This document shows, piece after piece, positions 10,741 to 22,436 of a stretch of 64,000 nt of DNA. Where the stretch lies: positions 10,256,061-10,320,060 of the forward strand of contig OX387188.1 of assembly GCA_947561395.2 (NCBI GenBank), read 5' to 3'. Made by a program: the position numbers and the translations under genes. Numbering within the stretch: position 1 is the first letter of the stretch; every line of letters begins with the position of its first letter. The notes under the pieces are model-generated. The model was not told the origin of the DNA and ran no database searches. It saw only the letters and a program-made list of their open reading frames with translations. The DNA is from Buxus sempervirens (taxonomy: Eukaryota > Streptophyta > Magnoliopsida > Buxales > Buxaceae).

Positions 10741-12271
10741 CTTGGAAACCTTTGAATTCCAAGCAAATAATCATTTAAAAATCAAGTGAAAGGAAAATTT
10801 TAAATAAAACATCTCCTTGAAAGCAATTTGAGTCTCTTTTTAACTCAAAAACACCTAAGGGAAAATCAAAAATATTTTAGGCATCTGAAAGCCTTGGAAT
10901 TTCAGAAAATCAACTCATAGGACCCTGGAAGCCTGAAATTCCAGATTTTTTCCAAAATCTTCATAGGCCTTCTAAAGCCTGAATTTAGAAACTCATAGGA
11001 CTCCTGGAAGCCTGAAATTCCAGATTTTTTCCAAAATCTTCATAGGCCTTCTAAAGCCTAAATTTAGAAACTCATAGGACCCTGGAAGCCTGAAATTCCA
11101 GATTTTTTCCAAAATCTTCATAGGCCTTCTAAAGCCTAAATTTAGAAACTCATAGGACCCTGGAAGCCTGAAATTCCAGATTTTTTCCAAAATCTTCATA
11201 GGCCTTCTAAAGCCTGAATTTAGAAACTCATAGGACTCCTGGAAGCCTGAAATTCCAGATTTTTTCCAAAATCTTCATAGGCCTTCTAAAGCCTAAATTT
11301 AGAAACTCATAGGACCCTGGAAGCCTGAAATTCCAGAATTTTTCAAAATCTTCATAGGCCTTCTAAAGCCTGAATTTAGAAAATCATAGGCCCCTGAAAG
11401 CCTGCGTAATTTCGGGAGGTTGTGGAAGCCTTAATTCCAAAGCATAAGCCCTTGGAAGCTTGCGTAATTCCAAGTTGTGATTTGTCTAAGGACTTTTACC
11501 TTAGGCATCTCATTTTTGTGGGACGTTGGAAGCCCTAGAATATTCCAGCATTGGTGGGTCTTTTTCGTACCAACCAATTCATAAGCCCTTGGAAGCTTGC
11601 GTAATTCCAAGTTGTGATTTGTCTAAGGGCTTTTACCTTAGGTATCTCATTTTTGTGGGATGTTGGAAGCCCTAGAATATTCCAACAAATCCTTTGCACG
11701 GTCTTTTTCATACCAACCAATTCATAGGCCTCTAGAAGCCTGAGTAATTCTAGAAACCTTCTTGGGCCGTCTATAAGCCTCTGAATTATAGACACAATCC
11801 TTTGGGCCGTCTAAAAGCCTCTGAATTTTAGACACAACCTTTTTGGGCCGTCTATAAGCCTCTGAATTATAGACACATATTTTGGGCCGTCTAAAAGCCT
11901 CTGAATTTTAGACACTACCTTTTTGGGCCATTTGAAAGCCTCTGAATTTCAAACATCATTTCTTTTGGGCCGTCTAAAAGCCTCTGAATTTTAGACACTA
12001 CCTTTTTGGGCCATTTGAAAGCCTCTGAATTTCAAACATCATTTCTTCTGGGCCGTCTAAAAGCCTCCGAATTTTAGACACCTGCATAAGCCTCTAGAAG
12101 CTTGCGTGATTCTAGAACCCACTCATAGGCCTTCTAAAGCCTGAATTTAGAAAAATCATAGGATTTCTGAAAGCCTTTAAATTGCAGAACTCATATCTTA
12201 GGCCGTCTAAAAGCCTCTGAATTTTAGACATTTCTCATTCTTTGGGACCTTTTGGAAGCCCTTAAATTCCA
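10741..12271 (+). repeat. Array of about 34 covarying stem-loops in the leader (copy 1)
   Basis: Short stems of 5-8 bp enclose loops that mostly start GCCT, GCTT or GCCC and end in AA. The innermost pairs are nearly always AA:TT, and the outer pairs differ between units while both arms change together. Examples are CTTGGAA/TTCCAAG (10741, 11451, 11588), TTCTAAA/TTTAGAA (10970, 12132), GTCTAAAA/TTTTAGAC (11809, 11889, 11972), GTCTATAA/TTATAGAC (11769, 11850), TTTGAAA/TTTCAAA (11931, 12014), TCTAGAA/TTCTAGA (11731, 12093) and GTTGGAA/TTCCAAC (11662). Some units pair only through G.U (11393, 11525). CATAGG, CATAAG or GGGCCG often precedes the stem. No protein reading explains this. Confidence 0.88.
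10914..11383 (+). repeat. Six tandem 78/79-bp units inside the stem-loop array
   Basis: Units start CTCATAGGA at 10914, 10992, 11071, 11149, 11227 and 11306. Each holds two stem-loops, one with CTGGAA/TTCCAG arms and one with TTCTAAA/TTTAGAA arms. Copies differ by a few bases. The 68-codon minus-strand ORF here is a by-product of the repeat period. The copy 2 array spans 22610-23079. Confidence 0.9.
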
Positions 12272-12551
12272 TATTTTTTGGATGGTCGTTTGTACCAACC
12301 ATTTCTCTTCACAAGGTCAATTTCGACCAAAACAAAAAAAAGAAAAAGTTTAAAAATAAGAAAAAACAAAAGAAAAAAATTGTAATTCAGACTCATGTTC
12401 ACCCAAACATGCATACATGCATTCTTGAAAGTGTGTGAGTTTAACTTGAAATGTGCACTAATTGTGTTTCTTTTCTTTTCTTTCAAAAGGTTTTCGGCTC
12501 CTACCTGCAACCATTGCTCCCAGGCGCTCTCAGAGACTAAGATCTGCCACC

Positions 12552-14504
12552 ATGAACCCTATTGAAGAACAATCAACCGTGTCCGCTGAAGCCTTTGCTC
12601 AGTTACAAGAGCAAGTGGCAGGGATGACCAAACTACTGGAAAACTGGCTGTCTAATCAAGCAGCCCAAGCCCAGATGCAGGCGCAAACCCAAGCCCAGGC
12701 TCCGGCTCAGGTTCACCAAGCCTCATCATCCCACAATGAACCTCCACCCCAGGCCAACATTCCGCCACCAGTTCAACCTATCCCCGAACTTCAGCCTGAA
12801 TTCCACCAACCTATCCCAGAGCCCATATTGATTAGGGAGGAGTCAAGGGAATATGAGAAGGAGAAGGAGAAGGAGCGATTGAGGGTGGAAATGGAGAAGA
12901 AATTTCTCGATAGGCTGGAATCAATACAGGAAGAGCTGAGAGAAGTCAAGGGGGTCAACACATTTGGGGGCACTAACTTTGAAGATCTGTGCATGTATTC
13001 GGATGTATGCCTCCCGCCCAAATTCAAGTGCCCGGACTTCGAGAAGTATGATGGCACTGGGTGCCCGCTGAGTCATTTGAAACTATATTGTGGGGCATTA
13101 TGCCAATTTGGGAAGGATGATGGAATCCTAGTCCAACTGTTTCAGAGGAGTCTGACGGGGTCTGCTTTAAGGTGGTTCTCCACTGTGGATCACTCAAGGA
13201 TTAAGAAATGGAAAGACTTAGCTGATGCATTCCTGGCACAATACCGGTTTAATTCAGAGATTATTCCTGACCGGTATGATATGATGAGGATGGTGAAAAG
13301 AAATGATGAAACCATTCGAGAGTATGCGAAAAGGTGGAGAGAATCAGCTGCACAAGTGAGGCCACCCATGGGGGAACAAGAAATGATCTCCACTTTTATC
13401 ACTACATTGGGGCAGCCTTACTACAATCATTTGGTGGGCCAGACCACCACCAGTTTCGCTGCTTTAGTGCAAGTGGCAAACAGGATAGAAGATGGGATCA
13501 AGGCTGGAAGAATAATTGATTACTCGGCAACGATGAATCAGCAAGCTTCCACCACTTTTTCTGCACATAAAAAGGAGAATGGTAATGGAAGAAAGAAGAA
13601 TGAGGAAAGGAGAGAAACAGAAGTTAATATGGTGCAGCCACCTAGACAACCTTTTCAAATCAATGTCAAGTCCCCCATTCTTGCCAAACCCATTCATCCA
13701 GCTCCCTTACCTCCCATTCAAATAAATGTACCTTCAGTACAGCCTGTCAATGAGGAAATGGAAGTAAGGAAGAGAAGGGAGTTTTCAAAACTTCCCATGA
13801 AACCATCTGAACTCTTACCTACTTTACTTCAGGAGGGGTATGTGACGTTGAAACAGCCAAATCCTCATACTAGTAAAGGCAAGAACTATGATGCATCGGT
13901 GACATGTGACTTTCACATGGGAACTCCAGGCCATACTACAGATCGTTGTTTGGCTTTAAAGCATGCAATTCAGGATTTGCTGGATAACAATTCTTTATCT
14001 TTTAATTCAACCACACTAGCTCCTCACCCCAATGGCAATAATGTGGCAAGCACATCGAATACAGTTGGAGTCATTTCAGTTGAAAGTAGATACTTTGACC
14101 CTTCTCAACTTATTGCTCCTATAGGGTCAACTGTCTGGGTTTATTTTGAAAGGGAAGAAGAACAAGAAGTCAACATAGAAAATGGGGCAGAGTCAATTGA
14201 GAAAGAAGGATGGCAGAGAAAGAATGGGGGTGTTTTCAAAGAAAAAAATGAGGCAAAGGTTGAATTCATTTTGCCGCACATTGATTGGGCAGTTGTTCAA
14301 GTTCCAGATCAAGTAACACCATTCCTTCCAAGGGCTGAGCATGATGCCCTAAATATGAAGACAATTGCTGAACAAAGAAAGGAATTCTTGCCTCACTCAG
14401 CAGAAGGTGAAAATTTTTGCGAAATTGGGGAAAAATCAACTTTTGCCTTTGAGAACAGGGGCAATTCTCGAATTCCCACGTTCTCTGAAAAGAAAACCCC
14501 ATAA
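12552..14504 (+). CDS. gag: Gag polyprotein of the gag-only Tat/Ogre-like element (copy 1)
   Basis: The 650-residue protein would form the particle that packages the element's RNA. I chose the ATG at 12552 because it lies in GCCACCATGA, a strong plant/eukaryote start context. The open frame runs 30 codons further upstream (12462) but through a pyrimidine tract and a possible splice acceptor. A Pro/Gln-rich N-terminus (about 35-90) is followed by a charged helical stretch (about 95-135). The retrotransposon gag core comes next (about 170-320, with SALRWFS and TIREYAKRWRE). A CX2HX5HX4C knuckle, CDFHMGTPGHTTDRC, lies at about 452-466, typical of Tat/Ogre gag. The frame ends at a stop with no protease following. 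Copy 2 is the same length and differs by one silent change that I noticed. Confidence 0.92.
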   Translation: MNPIEEQSTVSAEAFAQLQEQVAGMTKLLENWLSNQAAQAQMQAQTQAQAPAQVHQASSSHNEPPPQANIPPPVQPIPELQPEFHQPIPEPILIREESREYEKEKEKERLRVEMEKKFLDRLESIQEELREVKGVNTFGGTNFEDLCMYSDVCLPPKFKCPDFEKYDGTGCPLSHLKLYCGALCQFGKDDGILVQLFQRSLTGSALRWFSTVDHSRIKKWKDLADAFLAQYRFNSEIIPDRYDMMRMVKRNDETIREYAKRWRESAAQVRPPMGEQEMISTFITTLGQPYYNHLVGQTTTSFAALVQVANRIEDGIKAGRIIDYSATMNQQASTTFSAHKKENGNGRKKNEERRETEVNMVQPPRQPFQINVKSPILAKPIHPAPLPPIQINVPSVQPVNEEMEVRKRREFSKLPMKPSELLPTLLQEGYVTLKQPNPHTSKGKNYDASVTCDFHMGTPGHTTDRCLALKHAIQDLLDNNSLSFNSTTLAPHPNGNNVASTSNTVGVISVESRYFDPSQLIAPIGSTVWVYFEREEEQEVNIENGAESIEKEGWQRKNGGVFKEKNEAKVEFILPHIDWAVVQVPDQVTPFLPRAEHDALNMKTIAEQRKEFLPHSAEGENFCEIGEKSTFAFENRGNSRIPTFSEKKTP

Positions 14505-17276
14505 AAAGAATGCACATTTCCTGAAGATCCTAAGGAGCCTTGTTCTCAGGAAGTTATTTCAATAAAGGCTCTTGAAAAAAAAAAAAAAGAAGATTTTTCC
14601 CTTAAACATTTTTTTAGAAGTAAAAAAAAAAAAAAAAAAAAAAAAAGTTTTCAATAGTGTCCTTTTTACTTATGAGTCATATCTCCTATTAAATTTCATG
14701 AAGTTGAATATAACTTCGACATTGGGCTCAATTTCGAGACCAAAATCGAAGAAAACGACACTCTAAATGAAAATTCAAATCTTTTTAAGTGTCATGAGAA
14801 GAATATTTTGCAAAATTTTGAAATGACCAATCTTATGGACTTTGGAATCAGAGATGACCCGTAGTTTTCACTTGAAAGCAGCAAGTACGGAAATTTATTC
14901 AGAGAGGATTGCATCATTTGCTCGTCAAGGAGAAGCCAATGGAGAAGAAACCAAAGGAAGAGATCTTTGCATCTGAAGATGACTCCTAGCTTGCATTCTG
15001 CATTGAAAAATATGAAAAGATTTGGTTCCTTGGTTGAGACAGGAATTGCGATTTTGCTACAAAATCTAATGAAAAGGAGGCGTGATTCAAGAGGCTAATC
15101 CAGTGAGAAGGATGTTTTATGGTTATCTTGACAGGTGGTGCTGATTGAAAAAAAAAACAACAAAAAAAAAAAAGAGAGAAATGGAAAAATCTTGAGCCAG
15201 TCATGTAATGCAACTCTACTAGGTCTGAAAATTCAAATTTTTCTTAAAATGATAAGAGGCCTTTCTTTCTTTATCCCTGAAATCTTTGAAATCCCTAGTT
15301 AGACCCTTTGAGCTTTATAAATTTTTCCAAATAACCTAAACTGGGAATTGTAACCCCACACTGGGGCAAATTTATTAAGGCATAAAAGAAGAAGAATGAA
15401 AGGACAAATTAAAAAAAAAAAAAAAAAGAAGGGGGCACTATTGAATTTCAAAATGGATTTTGAAGATGTTTTCAGAAAAGGGGGCAAAGAAATGAAAAAA
15501 GAAAAAAGAGAAGAAGAAGAAAGATGAAAAAAAAAAGAAAAGAAAAAGATCATCAAATGCCATGGGATATTTGGAGAATGTCTTCCAAAAGGGGCAATAA
15601 AAATTGCAAAGAGAAAGAATGAGAAAAGAAGTTCAATACCGGGGTGAAAGTTCTAAAGGAAGAAGAACTTCAATACTGGAGGCAACTTTTGTATTCCAAG
15701 GAAAAAATGCCATAAGAATTACAATCTCAGTTAACCCATTTGATCATATGGTATTTGAACCTTTTACCCATTTTCTTCTTAAACAAAAACCAAGCCTACA
15801 TTTCGTCCCGTTCATAAGTCCTCTTTGATTAAGAAATTTTGAATTAAGGCAAGTATGACTACATTAGCTTCTGGTAATGAAGGATTAAAAAGAAAAAGAA
15901 AAAAAATGGAGAAAATGTAGTGAAAACCCGGAAGGGCACTACATGGTAGATAATCAACCATCTACAAGGAGAAAACCAATGGTGTCATATGAGAGAAGAA
16001 GTCCATGATTGTCATGAAATATGAGGGAGTTTTCATATCATGGATGCAAGAAATAACTTTTTCAAGTTGAAGGTCTTTACAAACTGGGGCAAAATAGTCA
16101 AATTGAAAGAGCTACCATATCTGGAGCATCAATTGACAAGCCGATGGTCATGGGAATGATTCTAAAGGTTCCGAAGGTTTATTTTGGTCTTTCTTCATTT
16201 TCTGAAATAATCTTCTCATTATTCAACTTGATTTTAATTCTTTTGGACTATATGCTAATAAGTGATTGGATCAGTTTTTTAAAAACAAAAGAAAAAACAA
16301 AAAAGCAAAAATTATATTATGGCCTATGATGAGCATCTATGTCTTTTCATAAAACATTGGTTTTACAAGCATTAGAGAATTCTGAGGCCACTAGTATAAA
16401 ACTTATTTTTTATATGCACTTTTGCATTCTTTTATAAGGATTTCTTTTTATAAAGGCAAAAAAAAAAAAGAAAAAAAAGAAAAAAAAAAAAGGAGAGAAA
16501 AATCCATCTCTGCTGTGAGGTAAGTGCATTTCCAAAGCATCAATGCTGGGGCATTCTCAATTTCCTTTGCTTCTGAATCCTCAATGAAAGGAATCGTATC
16601 CTCCTAAAGATTGGGCAATGCCTCCAAACAAGAGCCCTTATCTTTCAATCATGAAGATGGCATTCAGTTTGGTAGTAAAAAGGCATGAAAGAGAGAACAT
16701 GGGCAGTAAGGGTATGAGGTTAGATCAACAGATCATGATTCTCAAATCCAGCAATCAAGAAAAGAGCATACACTTGGGCAGTTAAAAAGCATCAAGGCAG
16801 GTTATGGGTAGCAAAGGCACATACACCATTATTGAGAGAGCAAAAAGATGGAAAAGCAAAAGCAAATTGCAGAATATTCAAGCACAGGTTTGGGCAGCAC
16901 ATGGCACCCAGGTAAATCAATAAAAATCAAATCATGGAAAATTCAATGAAATATTTCCTTCCTTATTTTTGAGCTGAAAAGTGAAAAACATCAAAAGCAA
17001 TTGAGTTTGCAGAGGCCAATTTTAACTCCACCTTCTTTTAAAATTTGCTTGTCTCAGATTTCTTTTCATAGCCACGAGAGCTCCGAGAAATCTGAGATAA
17101 GGGAGAGACGCCACCCCATCAGACTTCTAGCAGGGGTTTCATTGGCTATCTTCAAAATCATGTTTTTTTATCACTCATTTGTTTGACCAAAGCAAGTTCA
17201 ACTGATGAGATGTCTTTCAAACGTGCAATTCTGAGTTGTGTCTATTCTTTGCTGTTCATTGTGTTACAACTCCAGC
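14505..17276 (+). other. 3' non-coding part of the gag-only element (copy 1)
   Basis: About 2.8 kb lie where protease, RT, RNase H and integrase would be in an autonomous relative. None of their motifs is visible in any frame. The stretch holds several long A-rich tracts (14575-14646, 15411-15427, 16460-16492) and repeated G4CA words after purines. It ends at the polypurine tract. Short ORFs of 60-85 codons look accidental. Confidence 0.7.
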
Positions 17277-17289
17277 AAAGAGGGGCAGT
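17277..17289 (+). other. Polypurine tract before LTR 2
   Basis: AAAGAGGGGCAGT directly precedes the TG of LTR 2. This is the expected plus-strand priming site. The same sequence precedes LTR 3 at 28965-28977. Confidence 0.75.
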
Positions 17290-20177
17290 TGTAGACACCG
17301 AAAAATTGCACGATTTTTGATAAATCTTGAAGGAGAGAAATATTTTATCGAATTTTCAATTCTTAGCATTGGGTTTAAGATCCTTAACCCATTTGAATCC
17401 AAAGCCGCAAAGGAAAAGGCCCGAATTCAATCTTTTATGCAAAGTCAAACTTTTTCGGGTTGAATTTTGTTGACTTTTGACCCCAGAAAATGAAATATTT
17501 TTTAAAAGCAAGATTTGAAGATAAATTTTCCCGGTAATCAGGTTTTTAGCAATGTTATTGCATAAATGAATTTTTTGAGATTTTTAATCTTGACGAATAC
17601 CTTGGTATTAACATGTTGAATCTTTTTACCGGACCTGAAAAATCGGAATTTAGCCTGGAACTGGAAAGTTGACTTTTTATTCACTTGGAATTTGGGTCTG
17701 GAAATATTTTTAATGGATTCAAATGGGGGGGTGTTTGCTTATTTACATGTAATATCTTAAGTAAATGGAGATTAAAAAATACGAGGACATTTACTTAAAC
17801 GATATTACATGTAAATAAGCCTGGCCTGTGCAGCTAAGGCTCAAAACCAACCAAAAGTGTGCTGACCGTGGTATATGTGCGGTTTTTGAGAATTTGGTCT
17901 GAACCGCACTGCATGTACGGTTGCAACCGCATACACAGCACGGTTGATGTTCATGCTTGTTGCGTGAGCTGCCACGTGGCTTCCAGAAGCTTCGGCCGTT
18001 GAGACACGTCGACAGCAATCATAGCGAGCGTAACTGAATTGAACCGTCCTGTATGTGCGGTTGAGATGAATTTGCATAGAAACCGCACATATAGGACGGT
18101 TCTGTAGAAACCGCACTGAGTATACGGTTTTGGCTGTTTCGTGCATTTGCGAAAAGGCTCGATCTCTGAGCCTTATTTACGCACATTACCTCTCTCTCAG
18201 GGACTTGAATTCCCTATTTCACCCTCCGAAACTTGCTGAATTACTCCAATTCAAGCCTTGGAGGAGAATTAGAATAATCTAGAAGGCTTTTTTGGCCTAC
18301 CCTTGGGACTCTTCTACCCTTGGCTTGGCCTATAAATAGAAGGGTCCTCCTCTTGCAAATGGCTGAGAATTTGAAGCTTGGAGGCTCTGGAAGAAGAGGG
18401 AAAACTCTGCTGGATTGCTACCTCAAGTGTTCAAGCTACCAAAGGTAAAGCTCCATTTGATTTTCTTGTTTCCTCTTTACATTTAACTCTCCACTTCTAC
18501 CTTTCTGTAGTGTAAAGCCAGTGTGTGATTGTTTGCAAGCCCCAAACCTCTTCCAAAGTACCTGGGAATCCTCTCTAGCCGTAAAACGTGAAGAGAGAGC
18601 CTTGGGAAAAGGAAGGTGGAATGGATCCTTTAGGCTTAGAACCTACATGTGATGAAGAGCATGTTTATTGGTTATTTTGAACCTATGGTTGCTTCTATGA
18701 TCTGTTTTTGTATTTACCTATGGAGAAGATGCACGAATCCATGCTCTCAATAGCAATGGATTCCAACCTTCTCCTAGAAATGTGATTTTCCACACCTCTT
18801 CACACACTTTTCACTATTTTCATCAAATAGGCTAGATCTTGGATTCTCCATGCTCAATATGGAAAATCTGAGATCTCTGGCCTTAGAATGAATTTCTAGG
18901 ACTTCATGAGTTGTTTTTCATGATTTCAAGTTATTTTGGTCGAATCCACTTGCACACATGCACTGGTTTCACACTTTTACTCAAGGTTTTTCAAAACAGG
19001 GCAGCATCTGTACCATGTCTTAGAATGCTCATAACTTCGTCCTCCGGATGAATTTTTGAGTGATTCCAAAGACATGTGATAGATGGATATGCCTAGTTTA
19101 TATCTGGAAATTTTCACTCACTTTCATGTAGCCAATTTTTGACACCATCTGTTCAAAGTTTGTAAGTCAGTTCAGCCCAGATTGCTGAACTTGCCGCTTT
19201 GATGGTGCACCGTTTGCTCAGTTTTAATCCGTTTTGTGTGATTCTAATTTCTGAGTTTTCCTTGAGAAGTCTATTTTCATTTCCAATTAGTTTTAGCAGA
19301 TTTTGATCTGTTTTGTGCCTTGGGTGTTCAATTGACTCAGAGATGCTCGCTGGCATAGTCCAGAGCTAATCTGTGGTCTTCTAGGCCTGTTCAAGAGAGC
19401 ACACAAGTCACATCCGGATTGAGTTTGGTGTGAGATTTATCTCTTTGGAAAGGTGGCACAACATACTTCCCCCATACCAATTTTCATGAATTTTTATTGA
19501 GCCAAACTCCACGAATAGGACTTTGAAAATGCCTACTCATCACTTTTTCTGAGTTATAAACAGCAAATTTCATATGTGGATTTCTCTCTCATTTTAAGTC
19601 GGATTGAGCTGAATTTTTTACCGCATACTCTATTATATACTAGTTTTCAAATGGCTTTGGTTTCATTGGATTTGGATTTAAATTGAGTGAGTTATGGTTA
19701 ATCGAAGCTTTCAAGTTCTCATAATCTGATTTTTCCAGATTTGCCTTGAATTGGTTTTGCTTCAATTTTCACCTTGATTTTTATTCACTCATGAGGTTCT
19801 AAGAGGTGATATATCCATGAAGAGAGTCTAAACTCATTGGACTACTCATGTGGAATAATCACGCACATTTTGCTTATTTTAATCAATCCTTGTCCTTTTT
19901 TTTTATTAGCAAACAATCCTTAGCATAAGCAAGCATGTGGCAACCGTCTTAGACGGATGAGTGGGGGTGCCTAACACCTTCCCCCGCTCATAAATAATTC
20001 CCCTTACCCAATCTCTGGATTTTTCCATATATTAGAGCTACTTTGGCTCTATTTGGCTTTTATGAACCCTTTGGTATCCATTCACACCCTTAAGATGGAT
20101 GGTGGCGACTCTTATTTTTATCGATCCCCGCGTGACGATATCGGAAGTCATCCGAGATGACGAATCCATGTCTCACA
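17290..20177 (+). repeat. LTR 2 (central) of the gag-only array
   Basis: This has the same TGTAGACACC start, TCTCACA end and 2888-bp length as LTR 1. It serves as 3' LTR of the first unit and 5' LTR of the second. By eye it differs from LTR 3 at only about two bases (near 19289 and 19294). No target duplication surrounds it. Confidence 0.95.
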
Positions 20178-20179
20178 AC

Positions 20180-20197
20180 TGGCGACTCTGCTGGGGA
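20180..20197 (+). other. Primer binding site, tRNA-Arg-like (copy 2)
   Basis: This is identical to the site at 8484-8501 and again two bases after the LTR end. Confidence 0.75.
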
Positions 20198-22436
20198 TAT
20201 AGTGGAATTGAGCCATGTCTTTTGCTTGCTTATTCTTTGTTTGATTTTATTGATTGTTTGTTGTTTGGAGTGATTGTAATAAGCATGCTGATTTGAATGC
20301 TTCTATATCTAGAGAATGTGAGACCTTAGGAAATAGGGCATGAGATGTGTGATGCTTTGGTTATGCTCAAAACCATGTTAAGAGACCTAGCTAGTTTTAC
20401 CATGCTAGGCTACCATGTTTATATGATGAGCATGTTTTGATTAGAATTTTATTGTCATTGAGCATGTGATCAGGATTTTTAGGGAGATATTTTGAATATG
20501 TCAAAAGCATGCTCACCATAATTAAATGCTATTTGTTGTATGATATGATGACATGCTTTCATGTTTGTATGATTGTGGGAATGCATGTTTAGATGGCGCA
20601 TGCTAGGCTTTCTTTTTATTAATTGGATGTTATCATGTTTGTTTGCTTCAAATGTGATTTCTATATCATGCCTTGGTGGTTTTTGGATTGTGCTTGCATG
20701 GCTACGAAAAGAGAGTGGCAAGGGTGGGACGTTGTGATGAATGTGACCCACATTTTAAATGCACTTGAGCACCTTTTTTATTTTTTACACAGCCTACCTA
20801 TCATCTATAGGAAGTTGAACAAGAATGTGTGTAGCTTGGCGCACCGAGGTCGTTACTTCGGAAAGCGAAAGTGAAAACATTCACCTTAGAAGCTTTGAGC
20901 CAATGATGTGATGACATGGTGGATCTAGAATTCTGGTCATACACTAGGCTTGAGCTCTAAGTTGCCAATAAGCCAAAACCCAAAACCCCCACGCTTGAAG
21001 GTGGAGAAACACGTTTTTGGCCAAAGTAAACCAAATGCGATGGGAAAAGGGTTTGTAATGAGGGAAGGCCGTTTTGCATGGCTCAGGTGACCCAAGGTAT
21101 GATATAGATACCATTTTGAAGGTAAACATGAGGTACCAAGGTAATGTTAATTTCATTTTTATGATTGCCTTCGTATCATGCAAAGCCAAGTTCATGGTGT
21201 CCATTTTGTTGGGATTTTGTTTTTCCCAAAGAATATCTGTATCCTAGGATTGGTGTAGCCCATAGGAAGAGTTTTAACTCTTCTTAGAGGTCATTCTACC
21301 CAAATGCCCATAGGAGGCAACCCAAAGTCCAAGATCCATGCATTGGGTGTCCATTTTGGTGGGAGCCTAGGCCCTCCTTTGTTTAAATATTACTAATCCT
21401 CTTCTTTGCAGGAAGGTTGCATGGGAATGACACCCAGGAGCTGCGTAGAGGGCATCCTCTAATTTTAGTTTAGGATTTTTCTTCCTCTTTTCAAGCCCAA
21501 AGAGGCTAAATTGTAATTTTATTTTGATTCATGCCCCTTGAAGGCCAAGTTGTATTGTAATTCATTTCCTTTATTGTAAGGGATCTTTTTGTGCATATGT
21601 GTGGTCCCCTCATACAATCTCATGAAATTCATGGTATAAGTGGGTTTTTAGTACCATTTGATGTGTCAAATGCCCAATTTGGGGTAATCTGGAAGCCACC
21701 CAATGGTGAACACTGTGTTTGGACAAGTAACCAAGCTAATAAAACCAGTCGGAAAAAGAAACAATTCGAAAATCTGATTTCTGGTTTAAAACCGTCCTGA
21801 ATATGCGGTTTCCTGCATTTTTGATGCAACCGTAGAATTTATGCGGTTTGGGCCAAACCGTTCTGAATGCACGGTTTTAAGCCGAAATTCTGTTCCAGCC
21901 TTGCTTATCAAACATTTCTGGGTCCTTTCATCCCTAAGTCATATAAGCAAATGGGCAGGGGTTCCAAATAAGATAAATGGCATTTAAACCATTCCAAATC
22001 CACCAAAATCAAGAGATTAAGGTCATTTTGAACATATTCACCTAAATTGAACAAATTAACTCAACTCAAAGGTGAAAATGATAAAATAAAAGTTGGTTCA
22101 GACCAAAAAACAGGTCAAGTACCTCAATTTGGGGGTTAAGTCCACATTGGGCTCTTTTTGTCCAGTTTGAACACTTAACCCATCTTAAATGAAGTAAATG
22201 ATTAAAAGAGAATTGGTTCAAATAACCAACCTAATCATACTTCAATCTCAAGAATTGAACTTGGAAATCACAATAAGTTTCCAAAACATGTTAAGCTTAA
22301 AGTGTAATACAATTCATGAAAGGAAGCTCAACTCTTTTAAAATGGGGCAAATTCCAATCAAAAATCAATCTTTAAGAAATCTTTAATCATAAAGTATTCA
22401 AACTTTTAAGATTTCTTCCAAAGAGCAATTGGGTCA
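20198..22436 (+). other. First part of the leader, copy 2
   Basis: This repeats 8502-10740 almost without change. It contains the AACCG stem-loop trio at 21789-21877. No coding sequence is recognised. Confidence 0.6.

Noticed and set aside
10993..11199. Repetitive 68-codon minus-strand ORF
   Set aside because: It is produced by the 78/79-bp tandem units; the stem-loop pattern explains the sequence better than coding.
10741..12271. CRISPR array
   Set aside because: Units are variable palindromes without constant repeats and unique spacers, in a plant retrotransposon leader with no cas genes.
12791..13697. Minus-strand ORFs opposite gag
   Set aside because: They are shadows of the gag frame, with Ser-rich or otherwise unremarkable composition.
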